Below, in pieces: positions 1-10,674 of a stretch of DNA of 64,000 bases (position 1 is its first letter; the number at the start of each line of letters is the position of its first letter). The position numbers and the translations under genes are program-made. The stretch comes from Candidatus Kuenenia stuttgartensis. Lineage in GTDB: Bacteria; Planctomycetota; Planctomycetia; Planctomycetales; Planctomycetaceae. The notes beneath the pieces are model-generated. The model was not told where the DNA came from and made no database searches. It worked only from the letters and a program-made list of their open reading frames with translations. The stretch lies in NCBI GenBank assembly GCA_945904015.1, contig CAMDPK010000001.1:1-64000 (forward strand), read 5' to 3'.

Positions 1-2501
<2,501 letters not shown>

Positions 2502-2586
2502 AACAGAGTCCTTGGCGGGTCATCCAAACAGACACGAGAGAGTTGTCAATCTAACGCAAGCGACTGAGCACGGGAAACCGGGCCAC

Positions 2587-2700
2587 GAGAGAACACAAAG
2601 ATCGCAAAAGGACCGAGATGATCAGAATCGCTTATTCAATCGGATCACTCGTGATTCCAAAACCTCGCTGCAAAAATCCTTTGTGATCTTTGAGTTCTTT
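2587..2700. repeat. imperfect inverted repeat between PSCyt1 and dus
   Basis: The arms around 2587-2610 and 2678-2700 are imperfect inverted copies built on the phrases ACAAAGATC and GATCTTTG. The arms are AT-richer than the surrounding DNA. The repeat fills most of the gap between the dus 3' end and the start of the cytochrome gene. The boundaries are approximate. Confidence 0.45.
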
Positions 2701-2739
2701 CGCGGCTAGCTCGCCGACTGTTAGCCGGTGCGAGGCACT

Positions 2740-3699
2740 TCACCGGAAATGCTCCGCCACCAAGCGTCGAAAGGCGGCCAGGTCGCGGACCTTGTGAACC
2801 GACTGCTTGAAGGAATCAAAATCGGGAACGAACTTCGCGAAGTAGCAACTCGTCCGCGCAAGCCGCCGCAGCGCGACGGTCGAGCCGTAATAGCGAAACT
2901 CCCCCTCGACCAGTTGCAACAATGCGCGGCCTCGTTCGGTCGACGTTGGATCGCGGCTGGCGACTCCGGTTTGAAACAGCTCGCGTGATTGCTTGAAGAT
3001 CCACGGATTGCCGAGACACCCGCGGCCGACGGCAACTCCGTCGGCACCTGTCTCGCGCAGAAAACGAACGGCATCCGCCGGCGACCGCACGCTGCCGCTG
3101 CCGAGCACCGGAATCGAGACCGCTTGTTTCAACCGCGCGACCGCCGGCCAATCGGCCTCGCCGACGTAGGCTTGTCGCACGCTGCGAGCGTGCAGATCGA
3201 CCGCCGCGGCCCCACCTTGCTCGGCCGCGCGCGCGACTTCCACGCACGTCTCGTTCGATTCATCCGGCCCCGTCCGAATCTTGAGCGTCACGGGAATCGA
3301 GACCGCTTTCACGACTGCCGCGACGATCCGGCCAATCGCCGCTGGATCGCTGAGCAGCGCGCCCCCTTCGCCGCGCTGGATCAGTCGCCGAATCGGACAC
3401 TCGAAGTTCAGATCGACGATCGCGAAGCCGCGCTCTTCGACGACTCGCGCCGCTTCGGCCATCTCGGCGGGATCGACTCCGCTGATCTGCCCCGCACAGG
3501 GCGACTCACCGGGCGACACGTCCAACAACTTCAACGCCCGACGATCTCGCTTCGCGACGTCCGACGAGTCGATCCGCTCGGTGCAGAGCAATCCCGCACC
3601 GAGTTGCCGAGCCAGCAACCGAAACGGAGGGTTCGTGTGCTCCTCCATCGGAGCCAACGCGAACGGATGAGCGATGCGGATGCGACCAAGCTGCATCAT
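2740..3699 (-). CDS. dus: tRNA-dihydrouridine synthase family protein
   Basis: 319-residue protein of the Dus family (COG0042), FMN-dependent enzymes that reduce specific uridines in tRNA to dihydrouridine in the cytoplasm. An (alpha/beta)8 barrel start is seen in APMEEHTNPPFR (residues 17-27). The catalytic cysteine lies in DLNFECP (Cys101; the family usually has N-x-G-C-P, so Glu replaces Gly here). The substrate/FMN lysine region is VTLKIRTG, and the phosphate-binding region is GSGSVRSPAD ... GVAVGRGCLGNPWIF. The start is ATG 3699, overlapping the nadD stop by four bases (ATGA), which indicates translational coupling. The frame stays open upstream, but that extension is the antisense of nadD. 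The substrate position cannot be told from sequence alone. Confidence 0.85.
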   Translation of the reverse strand: MMQLGRIRIAHPFALAPMEEHTNPPFRLLARQLGAGLLCTERIDSSDVAKRDRRALKLLDVSPGESPCAGQISGVDPAEMAEAARVVEERGFAIVDLNFECPIRRLIQRGEGGALLSDPAAIGRIVAAVVKAVSIPVTLKIRTGPDESNETCVEVARAAEQGGAAAVDLHARSVRQAYVGEADWPAVARLKQAVSIPVLGSGSVRSPADAVRFLRETGADGVAVGRGCLGNPWIFKQSRELFQTGVASRDPTSTERGRALLQLVEGEFRYYGSTVALRRLARTSCYFAKFVPDFDSFKQSVHKVRDLAAFRRLVAEHFR

Positions 3700-4325
3700 T
3701 CGTTGTCCCGATACAGCCCGTTCTGCCGAATGTATTCCTCGACCGCGCGAGGCACTCGGAATCGCAAGCTGCCACCGGCGCGTGCGCGCTCGCGGATCTC
3801 GGTGGCCGAGAGGTCGATGGCCGGCATCGTGACCAGCCGCACGCGGTCGCGAACGATTGATCCGAGGCGATCTTCGAGAGCTGCCAAGTCCGGCTGCGGA
3901 AGTTGTCCGCGATTGACGGCCACGATCGTCGCGAGTTCCAGAATCGCCTGCGGCTCGCGCCACAGCGGCAAGTCCGTCAGCGAGTCGGCTCCCATCAGGA
4001 AGAAGAGGTCACTGTCCGGTTGCTCGACGCGCAGTTGCCGCAATGTTTCGACGGTGAACGATGGTCCGTTCCGTTCAAGCTCGATGCGGCAGACTCCGAA
4101 CCGCGGATCGCCCGCGACGGCGAATTCCAGCATCTCGCTGCGCTGCTGGCCGGTCGCGATTGCTCCGCGCGGTTTGTGAGGCGACTGTCTGCACGGCAGG
4201 AACAACACGCGGTCCAGCGAGCACGCTTCGCGACAAGTCTCGGCCAGCAACAGATGTCCGAGATGCACGGGGTCGAACGAGCCGCCGAACAGGCCGAGGC
4301 GGATTGATCGTTGGTCAGTGGTCAT
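3696..4325 (-). CDS. nadD: nicotinate-nucleotide adenylyltransferase
   Basis: 209-residue protein that transfers AMP from ATP to nicotinate mononucleotide, the penultimate step of NAD synthesis. The nucleotidyltransferase signature GGSFDPVHLGH is at residues 14-24, SPHKPR follows, and the C-terminal ISTxxIR-like motif appears as DLSATEIRERA. The length is normal for NadD. The 3' end overlaps dus by four bases. The first codons (MTTDQ) lie in a short tandem repeat at 4311-4340 built on the unit GGTCATT, so the extreme N-terminus may be recent. The only visible ribosome-binding element is an AGGA just upstream. The family assignment is secure. Confidence 0.93.
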   Translation of the reverse strand: MTTDQRSIRLGLFGGSFDPVHLGHLLLAETCREACSLDRVLFLPCRQSPHKPRGAIATGQQRSEMLEFAVAGDPRFGVCRIELERNGPSFTVETLRQLRVEQPDSDLFFLMGADSLTDLPLWREPQAILELATIVAVNRGQLPQPDLAALEDRLGSIVRDRVRLVTMPAIDLSATEIRERARAGGSLRFRVPRAVEEYIRQNGLYRDNE

Positions 4326-4340
4326 TGGTCATTGGTCCTG
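4311..4340. repeat. short tandem repeat GGTCATT / GGTCAGT
   Basis: At least three adjacent copies of a 7-8 base unit occur at the divergent starts of nadD and the PSCyt1 gene. Read forward the repeat would encode a phrase like GHWSLV. Similar wording (CHWSLVI) appears in the signal peptide of the PSCyt1 gene starting at 44187. Confidence 0.6.
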
Positions 4341-4409
4341 CGAGGGCTGGCCGCTCATCTCATCGCCGTTTTACACTCTCGACCCTTGCCAGCACACTCA
4401 GGGGATTGC

Positions 4410-7391
4410 ATGACGTCCATCGTTTGCCGCTGTTTGATCGGAGCCGCGCTGAGCCTCTCGGCTTGCGGCTCGCTTCGTGCGGACGAAATTGACGAAGCCT
4501 TCTTCGAGAAGAAGATCCGTCCGGTGCTCGCCGAGACTTGCTTCCGTTGCCACGGAGGGCAAAAGACGAGCGGCCAGTTGCGAGTCGATTCGGCCGAAGC
4601 GTTGTCCAAAGGAGGCGAAACGGGACCAGCCCTCGTTCCCGGTCAACCCGGCGAGAGCCTGCTGCTCAAAGCGATTCGCCGCGAAGAAGGGGTCTCGGCG
4701 ATGCCGCCCGACAAGCCGCTGCCGCCGACGGTCATCGCGGACTTCGAGACGTGGATCAAAGCCGGTGCGAAGTGGCCGGCGAAAGTTGTCGCATTTCGAT
4801 CCGAACAACATTGGGCGTTCGTTGCGCCAAAGGCCGTCTTGCCTCCTCGAGGATCGGCGGCTACCGCGCATCCGATTGATCGTTTTTTGAATTCCGGCGA
4901 ACGAGGTGCCGACAAGCGGACGTTGATTCGCCGAGTCACGTTTGATCTGCTCGGCTTGCCCCCGTCGCCCGACGAGGTTGCTGAGTTTCTTGCCGACGAA
5001 TCTCCGACTGCGTTCGAGCGCGTCATCGAGCGGCTGCTTGCCTCGCCGCATTACGGCGAGAAGTGGGCGCGGCATTGGCTGGATGTCGTCCGCTACGCCG
5101 ACACCGCTGGCGAGACCGCCGACTTCCCCGCTCCGCACGCTTGGCGGTATCGCAACTACGTCATCAACGCCTTCAACGGCGACAAGCCCTATGACGAGTT
5201 CATTCGCGAACAGATCGCGGGGGACTTAATCGTGGGGCACGTTTCCAACGTGCCCGGCCAGCAAACGACGAACAAAGGCGGGCACGTTGAAAACGTGCCC
5301 CACGAGCGGTACGCCGAACTCATCACCGCGACCGGTTATCTCAGCATCGCGCGGCGTTTCGGGTTCGATCTCGATGCCGACCACTTTCTGACGATCGACG
5401 ACACGGTCGATGTGCTCGGCAAGAGCGTGCTCGGATTGAGCATCGGCTGCGCGAGGTGTCACGATCACAAGTACGACCCGATCTCAGCCGCCGATTACTA
5501 CGCCCTGTACGGCATCTTCGAGAGCACGCGGTATCCGTTCCCCGGCTGTGAGAAGTTCAAAGCTCCGCGCGACATGGTGCCGCTGCTGCCGCCCGCCGAA
5601 ATGGAACGCTCGGTCAAACCGCATCTGCAACGCCTGGCCGAATTCGACGCCGAGTTGAAACGGCTCAACGACGGACTCGCCGCCAATCAGCAGCATTTGA
5701 AAGAGGTCTTCGCGAAGAGCGTCCGCGTGCTGGCCCAAGGAGAATTCGACGACGGCGGCTCGCAAGAGATCGCCGGCAAGCCACTCGAACACATCGAAGT
5801 CAAACGGGGCGAGATGCTGCAACTTCTCATTCTGCCGCGGGCACACCACGGCGCGGATAGCACGTTGGTCGAGTTCGAAATCGCCGACGTTGACGGAGCC
5901 GGTCAACGGTGGAATGTGACGCGTGACGTCGTGGAGGATTTCCTCGCCGGGAATCCGCACGCCGATCGTTACGGCAACAAGGCGACGTGGTTCTTCTTCG
6001 ATGCTCGCAACGGCCCGACGCTGCTGCGCGAATCGGTTCAAGACTTCGAAAAGAATGTCGGCCTGAATTTTTGGCGCGCCGGGGACACGCCGTCGGCTTG
6101 GGTCAACGCGAGCGATGCACCGATCAAAGTTTGGGCGACGATGCCACCGAAGACGTTTTATATGCATCCCTCCCAGGACGGCCCGGTCACTCTCGGCTGG
6201 CTCAGCCCGATCAACGGCGTCGTGCGAATCGGCGGCCGAGCGGCCGATGCACACCAAGCTGGTGGAGACGGCGTCGGGTGGCGAGTCGAACACATCAGCG
6301 GCAACGTCGCGGAATCACTGTCCAAACCGCTCGAAGCCGCGCCGAAACTCGCAGAACTGAATCGGCAGCGAGCCGAGTTGCTGGCCGTCGCACCGAAAGT
6401 GGATGTCGCTTACGCCGTCGCCGAAGGACAGCCACGCGACACGAAGATTCATCTGCGCGGCGATCCGAAATCGCTGGGCGATGCGGTGCCGCGACGCTTC
6501 CTGAGCGTGCTCGGCGGACAAACCGTCCCGCCGGATTCCGGCAGCGGCAGGTTGCAACTCGCCGAGTGGCTGACTTCGCGCGACAACCCACTGACCGCGC
6601 GCGTCATGGTCAATCGAATTTGGAAGCATCACTTCGGCACGGGACTCGTGAAGACCCCGAACGACTTCGGCACGCGCGGCGAACCGCCGACGCATCCCGA
6701 ATTGCTCGACTGGCTGGCCGTGCGATTCATGGAGAGTGGTTGGTCGATGAAGGCAATGCACCGGCTGATCGTGACGAGCGAGGCGTATGTAGCTCGGACG
6801 CCTACGTCCGAGCGCCCGGACGTAGGCGTCCGGGCTACGCAACGCCGACGCCTTTCCGCCGAAGAACTCCGCGACGCGATCCTTGCCGTCAGTGGCGACC
6901 TCGACCGCTCGCCCGGTGGGCCGCATCCGTTCCCGGACGAGAAGACCTGGGGCTTCACGCAGCACAGTCCGTTCGCGGCGGTTTACGAGCACGACCGCCG
7001 GAGCGTGTATCTGATGCTGCAACGAATCAAGCGACATCCGCTGTTTGCTCTGTTCGACGGCCCCGACACCGCGACCAGCACGCCCGACCGTTTCACGACC
7101 ACCGTGCCGACGCAGGCTCTGTTTTTTTTGAACGATCCGTTCGTCCATGCGAAGTCCGAGAGTCTCGCTCGCCGGCTGCAATCGCTGTCCGAAGAGCAAC
7201 GCTTTGACCGAGTCTTCGCGCTGTTCTTCAGCCGACCGGTCACATCGGACGAACGTGACGTCGCCCGGCAATTCTTGTCCGACTATCAGCGCGACTTGGC
7301 CGACCTCCCCGCAGCCGAGCGTCCCGTTCAAGCCTGGGCCGCATGGCTGCGAGTCCTGCTGAGCAGCAACGAATTCTTGTACGTCGATTGA
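4410..7391 (+). CDS. PSCyt1/DUF1549/DUF1553 cytochrome-like protein
   Basis: 993-residue exported protein. The start is ATG 4410, preceded by AGGGGAT and followed by a signal peptide (MTSIVCRCLIGAALSLSACG); an upstream TTG start would add residues derived from the short repeat at 4311. Order of parts: c-haem motif CFRCH near residue 44, a linker, DUF1549 (RRVTFDLLGLPPSP, HYGEKWARHWLDVVRYAD), a second haem motif in CARCHDHKYDPI near residue 349, a beta-sandwich-like middle (TLGWLSPINGVVRIGG), then DUF1553 (RVMVNRIWKHHFGTGLVKTP). The DUF1501 gene follows after about 10 bases, so the two are co-transcribed. Two palindromic elements are read in frame, at residues about 274-299 and 794-810. The enzymatic role is unknown. 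Confidence 0.92.
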   Translation: MTSIVCRCLIGAALSLSACGSLRADEIDEAFFEKKIRPVLAETCFRCHGGQKTSGQLRVDSAEALSKGGETGPALVPGQPGESLLLKAIRREEGVSAMPPDKPLPPTVIADFETWIKAGAKWPAKVVAFRSEQHWAFVAPKAVLPPRGSAATAHPIDRFLNSGERGADKRTLIRRVTFDLLGLPPSPDEVAEFLADESPTAFERVIERLLASPHYGEKWARHWLDVVRYADTAGETADFPAPHAWRYRNYVINAFNGDKPYDEFIREQIAGDLIVGHVSNVPGQQTTNKGGHVENVPHERYAELITATGYLSIARRFGFDLDADHFLTIDDTVDVLGKSVLGLSIGCARCHDHKYDPISAADYYALYGIFESTRYPFPGCEKFKAPRDMVPLLPPAEMERSVKPHLQRLAEFDAELKRLNDGLAANQQHLKEVFAKSVRVLAQGEFDDGGSQEIAGKPLEHIEVKRGEMLQLLILPRAHHGADSTLVEFEIADVDGAGQRWNVTRDVVEDFLAGNPHADRYGNKATWFFFDARNGPTLLRESVQDFEKNVGLNFWRAGDTPSAWVNASDAPIKVWATMPPKTFYMHPSQDGPVTLGWLSPINGVVRIGGRAADAHQAGGDGVGWRVEHISGNVAESLSKPLEAAPKLAELNRQRAELLAVAPKVDVAYAVAEGQPRDTKIHLRGDPKSLGDAVPRRFLSVLGGQTVPPDSGSGRLQLAEWLTSRDNPLTARVMVNRIWKHHFGTGLVKTPNDFGTRGEPPTHPELLDWLAVRFMESGWSMKAMHRLIVTSEAYVARTPTSERPDVGVRATQRRRLSAEELRDAILAVSGDLDRSPGGPHPFPDEKTWGFTQHSPFAAVYEHDRRSVYLMLQRIKRHPLFALFDGPDTATSTPDRFTTTVPTQALFFLNDPFVHAKSESLARRLQSLSEEQRFDRVFALFFSRPVTSDERDVARQFLSDYQRDLADLPAAERPVQAWAAWLRVLLSSNEFLYVD
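5231..5304. repeat. intragenic palindromic element, CGTGGGGCA type
   Basis: Two 25-base arms (5231-5255, 5280-5304) are inverted with one mismatch, around a 24-base spacer. Each arm forms its own hairpin (GGGCACGTT ... AACGTGCCC). It is translated in frame inside DUF1549 as GHVSNVPG ... GGHVENVPHE. The same family occurs at 18836 and 46887. Confidence 0.9.
6789..6838. repeat. intragenic palindromic element, GTAG type
   Basis: GTAGC at the left and GCTAC at the right enclose two inverted copies of CGGACGCCTACGTCCG. It is read in frame in DUF1553 as VARTPTSERPDVGVRAT. A closely related element sits at 19666-19725. Confidence 0.88.
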
Positions 7392-7401
7392 GGTGATCCC
7401 C

Positions 7402-8805
7402 ATGTGCTGTGAACCGGTCCTCTCAACACGTCGCGGCGTGCTGCAATCTGCTGTCGCTGGATCGTTGCTCTGGCCGGGTATCGTGTCGCAGTTGCTCGCC
7501 GACGACTCGGCGGCGGATCCGCTGGCATCGCGGCCCGCCCATCACGCGGCGAAGGCGAAGAACGTGATTTTCCTCTTCATGAGCGGCGGTGTTTCGCACG
7601 TCGATACGTTCGATCCAAAGCCGCGATTGCACGCGGACGTCGGCAAGCAAGTCGTGCTCGATCATCCGGAGACTCGCAATCGACCGGGCTACGAAAAGCT
7701 GTTCCTCAAGCGTCCGCAATGGGAGTTTCGTCCGCACGGCGAATGCGGCACCGAGGTCAGCACGCTGTTCCCGCACGTCGCAGAGTGCGTGGACGACATC
7801 GCGCTGATTCGGTCGCTGCACTGCGATCACTCGAACCACTACAACGCGACGCTGGGGATGCACACGGGTTCGTTCAATCAAGCGCGGCCGAGCATCGGGT
7901 CGTGGGTCAGCTACGGACTCGGCAGCCCGAACAACAATCTGCCGTCGTTCATGGTCATCGCGCCGCACTCGCCGTATGCCGGCGGGCAAGTCTGGGCCAG
8001 CGATTTTTTGCCGGGCAGTCATCAGGGAACGCTGGTCGTTCCCGGTGCGGAGCCGATGCGAAACATCAAGCCGCGCGTCTCTTCGCCTCGGCAACAGCGC
8101 GAACTCGCCGCACTGGCCGATATGAATCGGCGGCATTTGGCCGAGCGGGGCAACGATCCCGCGCTGGCCGCTCGCATCCGTTCGTTCGAGACGGCGTTCG
8201 GAATGCAGATCGCCGCACCCGAAGCGTTCGATCTGTCAAAGGAAACCGACGAGACGCTCGCCCTGTACGGCCTGCCGCGCGGCAGCACGAGCGGATTCGC
8301 GTGGCAGTGTCTCGCGGCGCGGCGGTTGATCGAACGCGGAGTCCGGTTTGTCGAGTTGATCGACACCGGATCATCCGGAAATTGGGATTCGCACGGCGAC
8401 ATGCTGGATCACGTCCGGTTGGCCAAGAACGTCGATCAACCGATCGCGGGTTTGATCAATGACCTCAAGCGGCGCGGACTGCTCGACGACACGCTGATCG
8501 TCTGGACGACCGAGTTCGGCCGCACGCCGTTCAACAACCTCGCCGACGCGAAGGGCCGCGAGCATCACTCCTGGGCCTTCTCGTCCTGGCTGGCCGGCGG
8601 CGGCACGAAAGGCGGAATGGTCCACGGATCAACCGACGAGCACGGCATCCGCGTTGCTGAAAATGGCGTCCACGTCAATGACTTTCATGCGACGATTTTG
8701 CATCTGCTGGGACTCGATCACACGCGGCTGACCTACCGCTACGCCGGACGCGACTACCGGCTGACCGACGTTGCCGGCCGAGTCGTTACCGAAGTGCTGG
8801 CCTGA
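7402..8805 (+). CDS. DUF1501 family protein, Tat-exported
   Basis: 467-residue member of DUF1501 (alkaline-phosphatase/sulfatase-like fold, function not established). ATG 7402 is preceded by GAGGTG with six-base spacing; a GTG at 7393 would place the ribosome-binding site inside the gene. The N-terminus has a twin-arginine type signal (STRRGVLQSAVAGSLL). Family phrases follow: NVIFLFMSGGVSHVDTFDPKP, HGECGTEVS and TEFGRTPF. The C-terminal DFHATILHLLGLDHTRLTYRY is typical of the family. The gene is immediately downstream of the PSCyt1 gene and forms the common planctomycete pair with it. Confidence 0.92.
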   Translation: MCCEPVLSTRRGVLQSAVAGSLLWPGIVSQLLADDSAADPLASRPAHHAAKAKNVIFLFMSGGVSHVDTFDPKPRLHADVGKQVVLDHPETRNRPGYEKLFLKRPQWEFRPHGECGTEVSTLFPHVAECVDDIALIRSLHCDHSNHYNATLGMHTGSFNQARPSIGSWVSYGLGSPNNNLPSFMVIAPHSPYAGGQVWASDFLPGSHQGTLVVPGAEPMRNIKPRVSSPRQQRELAALADMNRRHLAERGNDPALAARIRSFETAFGMQIAAPEAFDLSKETDETLALYGLPRGSTSGFAWQCLAARRLIERGVRFVELIDTGSSGNWDSHGDMLDHVRLAKNVDQPIAGLINDLKRRGLLDDTLIVWTTEFGRTPFNNLADAKGREHHSWAFSSWLAGGGTKGGMVHGSTDEHGIRVAENGVHVNDFHATILHLLGLDHTRLTYRYAGRDYRLTDVAGRVVTEVLA

Positions 8806-8881
8806 TGCAGATCTTTCCAAGCTGTCAGACAAAAACGCCGGTCTCAACGATCAATCCACGTGCAGCCCATCGTTCTGCCCC

Positions 8882-8914
8882 CATCGTTCTGCCAACTCTC
8901 TTGGCAGAACGATG
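8882..8914. repeat. perfect hairpin before the 8925 gene
   Basis: A 14-base stem (8882-8895 with 8901-8914) closes a five-base loop CTCTC. The left arm phrase CATCGTTCTGCC also occurs just upstream as a direct copy (about 8867-8878). It could be a terminator for the DUF1501 gene or a short member of the palindrome family; no clear T-run follows. Confidence 0.6.
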
Positions 8915-8924
8915 AGACATTCCA

Positions 8925-10553
8925 ATGCGGTTATTTCTCACAGGACGCTCAATCATGTGCATCACAGCGGCACGACATTCGATCGGATTCGCGGCGATCA
9001 TCGGGATCGTCATTTCAAGCTGGTGTCTGGCTCAAGGGGACAAAGCCGAGAAGGCGAAGCCGAAGGTTGCTCCCCCGAAGATCACCGTCTCAAAAGAAAC
9101 GACGTGGGCCACAGAGCCTCTGCGAGCGGACGGAACAGTCGATTATTTGGAGGCGGTCAACCGCCGCTTCAGCAAAGACGTCACGCCGGAGAACAACGCG
9201 TGCATCGTGCTGTATCAGGCGATGGGGCCAAGCCCCGAAGGAAAGCGGCAGCCGGACAGTTTCTTCCGCAAAATGGGGGTCGAGCCGCTGCCGGACGAGG
9301 GGACGTATTATCGCGATCTGGGCAAATGGGTTCGGGATCGGCCGGATGCTCCCAAGGACGTCAACCTGGTGTTTGACATGCAGTCGAAGTCCGGCGAGCG
9401 GCCTTGGACGAAAGCGGAATTCCCGTTGATCGCCGGGTGGCTCAAGGACAACGAAGTCCCTTTGCGGACAGTGACCTTGGCCATGGAACGGACGAAGTAT
9501 TTCTCGCCACTGGTTGGCTCGGACGCGGAGCCGGACGCTGCATTGATCGCGGTCTTGTTGCCAGGCGTGCAGAAATCGCGTGAGTTCGCCCGCGCTTTGT
9601 CCTCGCGAGCGATGTGGGAATTGGCCGAAGGGAGCCAGGTCGATGCGTGGCGCGACTTGATGACGACGCATCGGCTCGGCCGGCTGGTCGGGCAAGGACC
9701 GACGCTGATCGAGTTCCTCGTCGGTGTCGCGATTGAATCCATCGCCATCCGGGGTGAGCTGCAATTTCTCTCCGAAACGAAACCGTCGGCGAAGATGCTG
9801 GCGCTGTACCGCAAACAACTCGACCGCCTGCCGCCGCGAGCGTCCGTGGCGGACAAGCTCGACTCCTGTGAGCGAGCCATGTTCCTCGACTGTGCTCACC
9901 GCATGGCTCGCGGTCAGTTGAGATTACAAGATCTCGCTGATGGAGGCGGCGACGTTTCGTTCCTCGAAAAGCTGGCCGAGGGAGCGATCATGCAGTCAGT
10001 TGATTGGGACGTGGCGCTCAAGTCGGCCAACAAGTGGTACGACCGGCTGGCGGTGACACTTCGCAAGCCCGACTACCGCGAACGTACCGCCGAGTTGAAA
10101 CAGTTCAACGAAGATCTCAAAAAACTGGTCGAGGAAAACCGAGGCCCGGGAGTGTTGCTGGCGCTGCTCGGAGGAAAACCAGCGATCACGCAGACGATGT
10201 CCGACGTGTTGATCTCGCTGTTGCTTCCCGCCGTACAGCAAGTGGGAGTTGCCGAGGGCCGTGCGATCCAAAAAATGCGGAATCTGGAACTCGCATTCGC
10301 ACTCGAAGCGTACCGAACCGATCACGGCTCGTACCCCGATTCATTACAGCCGCTCGCTCCGAAATTTATTGCCGAGATCCCGAACGACCTCTTCAACGGC
10401 CAACCGCTGAAGTACGCCAAGACAGCCGAGGGCTATCGCTTCTACAGCGTCGGCGACAACGAGCAGGACGAAGAAGGCCGCAGCTTCGACGACAACCCGC
10501 GCGGCGATGATCTGGTGGTACGGATGCCGATGCCGAGGAAGGAAGCCAAGTGA
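8925..10553 (+). CDS. exported protein of unknown function
   Basis: 542 residues from ATG 8925; an alternative ATG at 8955 gives a more compact signal peptide (MCITAARHSIGFAAIIGIVISS). I do not recognise a named domain in the N-terminal part. The last 120 residues (KMRNLELAFALEAYRTDHGSYPDSL ... LFNGQPLKYAKTAEGYRFYSVG) look like the C-terminal segment often found in planctomycete proteins related to type II secretion pseudopilin-like tails. The protein is rich in charged residues and has no further membrane segment. A palindromic element begins one base after the stop codon. Confidence 0.75.
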   Translation: MRLFLTGRSIMCITAARHSIGFAAIIGIVISSWCLAQGDKAEKAKPKVAPPKITVSKETTWATEPLRADGTVDYLEAVNRRFSKDVTPENNACIVLYQAMGPSPEGKRQPDSFFRKMGVEPLPDEGTYYRDLGKWVRDRPDAPKDVNLVFDMQSKSGERPWTKAEFPLIAGWLKDNEVPLRTVTLAMERTKYFSPLVGSDAEPDAALIAVLLPGVQKSREFARALSSRAMWELAEGSQVDAWRDLMTTHRLGRLVGQGPTLIEFLVGVAIESIAIRGELQFLSETKPSAKMLALYRKQLDRLPPRASVADKLDSCERAMFLDCAHRMARGQLRLQDLADGGGDVSFLEKLAEGAIMQSVDWDVALKSANKWYDRLAVTLRKPDYRERTAELKQFNEDLKKLVEENRGPGVLLALLGGKPAITQTMSDVLISLLLPAVQQVGVAEGRAIQKMRNLELAFALEAYRTDHGSYPDSLQPLAPKFIAEIPNDLFNGQPLKYAKTAEGYRFYSVGDNEQDEEGRSFDDNPRGDDLVVRMPMPRKEAK

Positions 10554-10554
10554 A

Positions 10555-10670
10555 TTTGGACTGCGGTGACCTGAGTCACCGCTTTTCAAAACGCTGGGAT
10601 GACAACTGCCACGTCGATCTTGTTGATCGCGCGTTTTGGAAAGCGACGGCTTGGGCCGTCGCAGTCCAAA
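10555..10670. repeat. long palindromic element, TTTGGACTGCG type
   Basis: Outer arms TTTGGACTGCG (10555-10565) and CGCAGTCCAAA (10660-10670) are perfect inverted copies. Inside are smaller hairpins (GGTGAC..GTCACC and GCGACGG..CCGTCGC) and a paired CTTTTCAAAACGC / GCGTTTTGGAAAG. It fills the gap between two convergent genes, so it could act as a bidirectional terminator. Confidence 0.8.
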
Positions 10671-10674
10671 AAAG

